Shown here piece by piece: positions 57,016 through 64,000 of a stretch of 64,000 nt of DNA; position 1 is the first letter of the stretch, and each line of letters begins with the position of its first letter. The translations under genes and the position numbers were made by a program. Origin of the DNA: Triticum aestivum (taxonomy: Eukaryota; Streptophyta; Magnoliopsida; Poales; Poaceae); NCBI RefSeq assembly GCF_018294505.1, contig NC_057812.1, forward strand, positions 60,557,789 to 60,621,788. Direction: 5' to 3'. The notes beneath the pieces were generated by a model, which saw nothing but the letters and a program-made list of their open reading frames with translations, was not told the origin of the DNA and did no database searches.

Positions 57016-58546
57016 GTATGGCAGGGATTGCAAAGTCAGAGGATCCACGTCCGACACCAAAGATGGAAAGAAGTACTGCATCACATCCACACAAGGAGCC
57101 AGCAACATGCAGGGTGGATCAAAGGTTCGGCACATCCAGTAGGTGCGTACTATGTCTTGGCACCCAACAAATCAATCAAAGGTTATTAAGATATGAATGC
57201 CCTTTATGTGTTTATGTTTCTACATCCAAAAAAAATCTTATTTTCTGACAAATTTCATGAGCACATCATCCACAAACAAATAATTACTTTTTGAACGGAG
57301 CACGAGAACAATGGGACATCCAGGAAGAGGTAACGAAGCAACTACGTCCATCCACGTAAACAAAAAAATCCGCACTGCTATTTAGTTTGTGGAAATAAAG
57401 AACATGCGAGGTTCGAATTCTAAAAGAAGAAAGAAATGCCAAGACAAAGAACGCTACGAAAAAGCTAAATGAAACCGGTTTGTATAGAAAGTCTATTGTA
57501 AAAAGCAATTTTTTATTTTTTGATGATTTGACTTGAAGCAACTTTAAACCAGGCACCATTCAGATCCCTAAGTATTACACTTGCTAACATCACCAATGAT
57601 ATCAGCAAACATGTTTATTTTACAGCAAAGAATTTTGCTTTCCCTCTTCAGATTTTCTCTATCATGGCTCTAAATTAGGTAATTCACTGCCATGACATGT
57701 AGACTCGATAAAAGTTCAATTGCATGTTACCAATGAAGCAAAAATTCTTCACTTTAATTTTGATATCGTTTTAATCAATTTTAAAAAGGAAATATAACAT
57801 TTTGAATAATTGGCCACTTTCATTAATCACGCGGTAATTTTCATTAATAATAAATATTACAAATCTGTACAAAATAAATGAAAATGATACCTTAGATTAT
57901 TAGCATATATACATCGATTGTTTGGATGTACATTTACTGTGGGTTCGATGGTAGGAATAGTGGATAACAACAGTACAATGGAGACGAGTGGGCACATGCA
58001 TTATTCAGTAGTCATCAGCGGAGATGAAGATGGTCAAAGTATAAGGAAAGTTGTCAGCTGAGAAGAACAATAACTTTTTAAGGCCCACGTACATGTCATA
58101 TGAATGATATGTGGTATAAAAATCCCGACAAATGGATGCCAACACATTGTGTGCAACAAGAAAATTTATGTACTGTTTAGTTTAAATATATACGCCAATA
58201 TATCATATATGGTTTCGCTTTCACACAGAAGACCACAATGCCTTGGGCCTCTAATTTCATGTAATTAAGCTCCTCGCTAGAAGCATATTTTTCCCACCAG
58301 AGTACAATGATGTTTTCTCAAGATGTAGCGGCTAAATTTAATTTATTTGTTTTGGATGATATATTAATATTAACATAATGATAGATTAAATCCAGTAACG
58401 GTTGGTGTGTAATAAACGAAGAATAATTGGTTGACACCTATAAAATTAAAAATCATTTATTTTCTGCTACCAACGTTTCTACAACCCTAAAATTGTATTA
58501 GTGGTCAATTGATGTGTCAAAACGAACATAATAAATATGCGAAAAA
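57016..58546. other. AT-rich stretch, no gene seen
   Basis: Short ORFs only, stop-rich in all frames. No LTR, TIR or coding motif recognised. Confidence 0.4.
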
Positions 58547-59192
58547 TCTATATATAATAGTATACAAAAGCTAGCAGCGCAGATGCATGGGTCAACCTGA
58601 TAGTTTGACATATGAATCAGAAAGAAAAATAAGTAAAATAGATGATTTTGATATGTACCGTCCTACCAAGTCCATAAATTACTAAATTTGAAAACATCTT
58701 CCATGCATCCATCATATAGTATATACAACCAATACTAATAAGAATATCAAGATGGTGGGGGACAAATTGATCACCAGGATCATGTATATTTTGATTTAAC
58801 TCATGATGAAACAGTTCGCAAAAAGTATAGTTGGAGATAGATATTGCTGGAAGAAGAGTGGAAGAGGGTAAGCTAGAGATACTCAATAAAGTATATGCTT
58901 TCTCATCTCAAGTCACAATCTCCATGGCCATCAAATATTACAAGCCTTGCCAAGAAACCAATAAAACTATTGGAAAGACATATATTTGAAGTGCAACCAT
59001 GTTTTCACATAAAATGTGTTTGGGCTATATATTTTAATGATAGTACCTCACACCACAACATATGTTGAAGAGAAAATAATAGTATATAAACTTAATGCTT
59101 TGATTCTATATCAATATATTGGAAACAAAACACTATCAAATTAATAATATGTATTCAGTCTAGCCGCGCAAATGCGCGGGTTACCCCGCTAG
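58547..59192 (+). mobile_element. Helitron-like element, 646 bp
   Basis: 5' end TCTATATATAATAG preceded by A; 3' end CCGCGCAAATGCGCGGGTTACC...CTAG followed by T. The CCGCGCAAATGCGCGG hairpin about 10 bases before a CTRR end is the Helitron signature, and insertion between A and T fits. A second degenerate hairpin-plus-tail (GCGCAGATGCATGGGTCAACC) lies just inside the 5' end at about 58580-58617, so an alternative is two 3' ends of nested copies. No Rep/helicase coding, hence non-autonomous. Confidence 0.55.
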
Positions 59193-59335
59193 TTTCCATA
59201 TTAAGAAAGCATGATTTCATAATTTAAATGCATCAGAGTACAACATCATATAGCTTCAGCACTCAGCTACCCCATTACACAACTGCACCAGCACCAAGTT
59301 TCACATGCAATATCTAGAACCTTTCAAAATTAGCA

Positions 59336-59979
59336 TCATAGACTGTATACAGACATATGCATCTCATCTGGAAAATTTCTGAAGCGGAAGGCGAATATTG
59401 AGCCTTCATTGATGTTGAAGGTCTTTGCAACTTTAGGCCAGTGCCTGTGGATGATTGACCGTCCATCCTTCGTCCTCTTCAGGAACACTTTAATATTGAA
59501 CCGTGGGTGTTGTATGAAAACCTTTCTCGCCTCCGGACCATAGAGGTAGTTTTATAGGTAATCATTAGTGAACTGCTTTGGAAAGGCCTGAAAATAAGGA
59601 TGTGCATAAATATCTTCTCTATATTGGAAATGGGGCGAAGGAATAAAATAAGGCAAGGTATATAGTACCGTCTTGTAGTGAAATGATGTCTTCTTCATTG
59701 TGCAGGCAAATATCTTGTTGTTTTTTGTCGCTAATTTCTTTATCCTAACAATCTTTCTGAGTTTCTTGACTTGATTGATATTCATGGACAACTCATTTCT
59801 CCGTACGCAAAAAGGGTCGAACATTGGGTCAAAACCTCTGACAGCAGGACCTACATGTGCAAGACCAAATTGTTAAAAACCTAAATATTAGAATAGTTCA
59901 TGCAATCGCACAATAATGTGCTATTAGACAACAGACCATGCACGTGCTAACCTCGATTGTAAACCTCAGTGCTTCCCAT
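59336..59979 (-). pseudogene. Two-exon B3-domain gene, one in-frame stop
   Basis: Minus strand. Exon 1: 59979-59952 (ATG GGA AGC...), intron of 101 bp (GT...TGTAG), exon 2: 59850-59336, ending TGA. 180 codons. The C-terminal half reads like a plant B3 DNA-binding domain: RFNIKVFLKRTKDGRSIIH, HWPKVAKTFNINEGSIFAF, and the end FPDEMHMSVYSL, the usual closing strand. A basic stretch (KKLRKIVRIKKLATK) precedes it. A TAA at 59554-59552 interrupts the frame; it is a single C-to-T change away from a Gln codon. Splice phases agree. It may be a recently dead gene or gene fragment; B3 proteins bind promoters in the nucleus. Confidence 0.6.
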
Positions 59980-60120
59980 TGTTTGCCTGCAACACATATA
60001 AGGTAGTTAATCATCAGGTTAAGTGAGGGTTCGCATGCTATCAGTAAAATATGTTGATGAAAAATAAGCACATTGCAGATTCATCAGATTAATTCAAGTC
60101 ACATGGAAAACCCATTTATC

Positions 60121-61085
60121 CAAACCAAGCATGATTAAGAATTAGGAAATATAGAACTTGTATATGTTTCTCATGTATTAAGTGCAACCAAATTCGATTT
60201 ATTCCTCACATGCACAACAATACAAAATTCTACCCATGACAATTAGACATTGCATTGCAGAATTGAACAAAGTAGTTAACTAAACACCACAACGGATGAG
60301 CCAACCATTAAATGAGCACCACATTGCACAATATAACATACTCCTAATAGAAGATCGGATAGTTAACCAATCCAAGCATGCTTAACAACTTGGAAATATA
60401 GCAATTGTATTTGTTTCTCATGCATTTAGTACATCGAAATTTAATTTACTTCTCACATGATATACAATAATAGAATGCACCCACAACAATTAAACATCGC
60501 ATTGCCGAATTGAACCAAAGAGTTAACTAAACACAACAACAAATGAACCAAACGTTAACTGAGCACCACATTTCACAATATAGCATACTCCTAATAGAAG
60601 ATAAGACAGTTAACCAAACCAAGCATGCTTGACAACTTGGAAATATAGCAATTGTATTTGTTTCTAATGTATTTAGTATAGCCAAATTCGATTTACTTCT
60701 CACATGGTATACAATAAGAGAATGCACCCACAACTATTGAACATCGCCTTGCACAATTGAACCAAACAGTTAACTAAACACCACAACAAATGAACCAAAC
60801 ATTAACTGAGCACCACATTGCACAATATATAACACACTAGAAGATCAGACAGTTAACCAAACCAAGCATGCTTGACAACTGGAAATATACCAATTGTATT
60901 CGTTTCTCATGTGTTTTGTAAAGATAAATTCGATTTATTTCTCACATGGAAGAAAATACAAAATTGCAACCTGAAGAATTGAACATCACATTTGCAGAAT
61001 TGAACCAAACAGTTAACTGAAGACAACAACTTCTTAACCAAACAGTTAATAAGTGAGCACCACACTGCACGACATATGGAACATA
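60121..61085. repeat. 246-bp tandem repeat, four units plus a partial, upstream of the B3 gene
   Basis: Unit starts (CCAAACCAAGCATG) at 60121, 60367, 60614 and 60857, with a partial at about 61026. Shared words: GAACATCGCATTGCAGAATTGAACC, CACCACATTGCACAATATA, GTTAACTAAACACCACAAC. It lies 140 bp behind the start of the B3 gene, in its promoter side. No ORF. Confidence 0.88.
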
Positions 61086-61189
61086 TACACTAGAGCAACG
61101 TATTGCATGGTCAATTTAGATAGCACAATTCACTAGAATTTGTTAAGGAAAGGTAGGAGCAGCACACACAACGGGTAAATTGAGCATGC

Positions 61190-61690
61190 TTAACTGGGGT
61201 AGCTAGAAAATGGCAAGGTGCTCCTCCAAGATCTTTGCTCGGCACGAATGGCAGCCATCGCGACCTCTTCTGCGCATGCGGCCGCGATTTGCTTCTCCAA
61301 TGCCAAATGCTCCTTGAGCTCCTAGCTATACTGCGTGCACCATGGCTTAGGGCCGCGCTTATTTGGTGGAGGGGTCAGTGATTTGGGTGGAAGGTTTCAC
61401 GCCGGCGGTCGGGGCATGTGGGATGTGGAACGAGGAGGAGGATGGGGGTCGGGGTGTGGATTACCTGCCTGGATAGACGAGGCCGAGCATCTTGAAGGAG
61501 GGTCGCCGGCAAGGAGGCAACACTCCAAGCAAGGAGTGGAGGTTTCAACTTGGAAAGGAAGTCGGAAAACGGGGAAATGTGGCTTTTGTGCAAGGAGGAG
61601 TGGTGGGGAGGTAGATATTTCTGCGGAAGCCGAAAATTTTGAATCGGTTCAGCGAAAAAACTGGCGCGCGAAGTGTCATCAAACACGGTC
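61190..61690 (-). pseudogene. Exon remnants, function not recognised
   Basis: On the minus strand a first block with MLGLVYPG and a GTAATC donor near 61462, and a second with KRGPKPWCTQYS, a TAG, then ELKEHLALEKQIAAACAEEV and AMAAIRAE ending near 61195. The composition (Ala-rich helix) is like the passenger ORFs of grass CACTA elements and like 43219-43617. The internal stop makes it non-functional. Confidence 0.4.
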
Positions 61691-61964
61691 CCTTATTTAG
61701 AACTGTGTACGATATGTGAACATCACAAAAGATCCAGATAACTTAACCCATGGGTGATGAGTTTGAACGTCAAAAATCTTGGTTCGAATTTCCCTCGTTA
61801 CACTGGTCATCCATGTCATTGCATAATATGGGTACACAACTACATCACACCCACACTTCTTAATCGATCAAGTTCAGCAATTAAATATAGTTAACTGACC
61901 GAAACATTACTCTAATAAATTAAAGACTGGCGGTCTTAATTAAACAAAACAAAGAGTACAACTA
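61691..61964. other. Spacer, no gene seen
   Basis: Contains no ORF or repeat worth naming. Confidence 0.35.
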
Positions 61965-62700
61965 CGCCTCGTGCTCGTCGATCTCTGCCGCCTCCTCCAT
62001 GTCCATCTCGCGCCCGACGGTCTCCTGGGGAAGGGGCTCCATGGCATCCATCGCACCATACTCAGCAAGCATCTTGCCATCCGCGTTCGCCATCTCTTTG
62101 GAAAAGGCCGTCATGAGCTGGGCATGGGCGGCCACGATCTGGGCTTGGACGGGCTACGTCGTGGCAAGGAATGCGGTGGAGGAACGGACAGCTGCTCGAG
62201 CTCCCTCAGCGATTGCCAACAGTTCACCCATGGGTTGCCGACCGTTGTCAGAGAAGCTTCATTCAATTTGTGCCGTTACCGCCATGAGCTGGGCGTGGGC
62301 AGCCCCGACATGATCGTGGGAGGCCTCCATCAGGGCTAAGGCCACCGCTGCAGAACGGACAACTGATGTGCCGCTGTCGCCAATTGCTATTCCGAGGCAG
62401 ATGTTGCTGCCGCCACCTTAGAAGCAATAGCGGCTGTTTTGGCTGCCTTGGCCGCCCGGTCACAGATTGCGGCCACGCTCATGCACCTTGTTAGCACGTG
62501 CATGGCGGCTGTGGATGCGCTCTCGCCAGAGTGGGCCGCCTCACGACATGGGTCCACGTCCCCATCTTTCACCGGCAACGATGAAACAGTGAAATAATAT
62601 TTGGGGAGTGAGCTAGTGTGTTTGACACGCCGGCTGTCGACTATAGCCGACGCACCTTCTCGAATAAGCCATAAGCGTATTATACACCGACGGTGCTCCA
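61965..62700 (-). pseudogene. Ala/His-rich decayed ORF, transposon-associated
   Basis: Minus strand. Segments in the same style: DRAAKAAKTAAIASKVAAAT, GAAHAQLMAVTAQIE, EGARAAVRSSTAFLATT, IVAAHAQLMTAFSKEMANAD and the C-terminus MDMEEAAEIDEHEA followed by a stop at 61964-61966. AAHAQLM occurs twice, so the protein had an internal repeat. At least two stops and one frame change. Identity unknown; it probably belongs with the tandem array to its right. Confidence 0.4.
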
Positions 62701-62914
62701 AGATATTTTGTACCGCATCTCACATGGTTGGTGATAATAAACTGTGTCAGATCTACTTGACTTTTCATCTTGATATGAATTACATAATGTGGTCACAGCG
62801 GCAATGGAGGGTGTTTGAATTGATAGAACTTTTATCTGCAGTGAACATGCAACTATATGTGTGTCGTAATTTTTTTTGGAATTATTCAGGGTTTGTTTGG
62901 ACAATTTATACATT

Positions 62915-64000
62915 AAATTGTTTTTCTAGCCATTTTATGTGCACAATTCAAAATTAAACTTCAGACACATGCTTCGGTGCACCAACATGGGTTGTAAAAT
63001 CATATATGTGTCCATGGGTTTATGCTTATGTCCAATGCGAGAAATGGGTATGAATTTCGAACACCACGACACCGTGGCTCTCCAGCAAACATGGAGGTAC
63101 TTGCTTTTGGTAAATCCAAAATCCATCTGAAATTCATGAACCTTGGCATGGTATTATGGAATGGAATCAACATGCTGGGGTAAAAAATATTGTCACATTT
63201 GGGGCAGGTTATGGTATAAGATTCTCATAAACCAGAGATTCTTAGAAGAAGCCTCATGGTTCCGTTAGGGAAACATGTCACCTTTGTGGACAAAACAATG
63301 TTCGTCGCCTCTTCCTCCTTTCAACTTTTTCCTGGTGTCAACATAGAACAACAGAAGTGTCATGTTAAATTTTGTATTTTTCAGGGACCGTTTAGATATT
63401 TTTATACGTTAACTAAGTTTTCTAGGCATTTATGTGCATAATTCAAAATTGAACTACACGCACATGCTCCAGTCCATAAAAACGAGTTGCAAAATCAAAT
63501 GTTTGTCCTTGGTTGCAAGCTTAGGTCACATGCAAGAAATGAGAATGAATGTCAAACACCTTGACCCTGTCGCTCGGCCGCTAACGTTGAGATACATGGT
63601 TTTAAAATTTTATTAATCAAAAACTCGTCAGAAATTCATGAAACTTGACATGATATCATGGAATGGCATTGACATGCCGTGGTAAAAATATTGTTCCATT
63701 TGGGGCAGATTTGGGTATAAGTTTCTCGCCAAGCAGAGCTCTCACAACAAGCCTGATGGTTTCGATAGGGAACATGCCCCCTTCGGGGACGAAACGATAT
63801 CTGTTGCCTCTTCTTACTTTCAATTTTTTTCTCATGTCAACATAGAACAATAGGAGTGTTGTGTCAATTGTTTGGATTTTTCGGAATTCGCTTGGACATT
63901 TTTATACATTAAATGATTTTTCTATGCATTCATGCTAGCATGGAAAGGCATCAACATGCAGTGGTAAAAATATTATCCCATTTGGGGCAGGTTCGGGTAT
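62915..64000. repeat. ~500-bp tandem repeat, two units and a shortened third, runs off the window
   Basis: TTTGGGGCAG occurs at 63199, 63699 and 63982; CATTTTATGTGCACAATTCAAAA / CATTTATGTGCATAATTCAAAA at 62931 and 63427. The third unit is internally deleted by about 217 bp. It shares only short words with the array of X (CTAGGCATT..TGTGCATAATTCAA), so it is a distant relative or convergent. Confidence 0.75.

Noticed and set aside
57284..57559. Minus-strand ORF with a hydrophobic stretch
   Set aside because: Low-complexity AT-rich sequence with no start context, relatives or second exon.

Overview
This is nuclear plant DNA, almost certainly from a grass of the wheat tribe (Triticeae). Introns, TATA boxes, LTR retrotransposons, CACTA elements and a Helitron-like end are all visible, and nothing bacterial is. 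Family names from wheat repeat libraries are deliberately not assigned because they cannot be verified here. The window is a nest of transposable elements with very little low-copy DNA. I saw no rRNA gene, tRNA gene or CRISPR array and no new defence-type system.

Layout. (1) 1-18572: an old minus-strand LTR element Z (LTR starting TGTAACATCCC, tRNA-Met type PBS, zinc-knuckle Gag and no pol). Inserted in it at 1929-14764 is a complete 12.8-kb Ty3/gypsy element of the Tat lineage, with 527-bp LTRs, a GGGGG target duplication and a tRNA-Lys PBS. It carries gag-pol on the minus strand and a separate seven-exon gene on the plus strand, with its own TATA box. The two genes converge on a 73-bp hairpin minisatellite. 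(2) 18573-22344: the right part of a CACTA element with a Transposase_24-type gene and Ulp1-protease exons, all decayed. (3) 22345-24270: pieces of a plus-strand relative of Z (Y) and a fragment X' of the large element found further right. (4) 24271-43102: a tandem Athila-lineage gypsy array, LTR-internal-LTR-internal-LTR, whose two internal domains share the same frame breaks but also carry private ones. (5) 43103-53310: a large CACTA-like element X with a 505-bp tandem array (alternating A/B types), a gene fragment with a B3-like look, and a right terminus. X is split by a 4.6-kb solo LTR with TCATA duplications. (6) 53311-58546: unassigned DNA with a small non-autonomous copia-type element (ATTTC duplications). 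(7) 58547-59192: a Helitron-like element. (8) 59336-61085: a two-exon B3-domain gene on the minus strand with one premature stop, behind which lies a 246-bp tandem repeat. (9) 61190-64000: decayed minus-strand exons and another ~500-bp tandem array, arranged as in X.

How the parts work together: in the Tat element gag, protease, reverse transcriptase, RNase H and integrase would make the transposition machinery, but the integrase has lost its second catalytic aspartate region, so this copy cannot act alone. Both Athila copies are likewise dead and could only have moved in trans. Order of events, from nesting and by-eye LTR divergence: Z and X are old; the copia element and the Athila array are intermediate; the Tat element is the youngest (about 5 differences in 527 bp between its LTRs).
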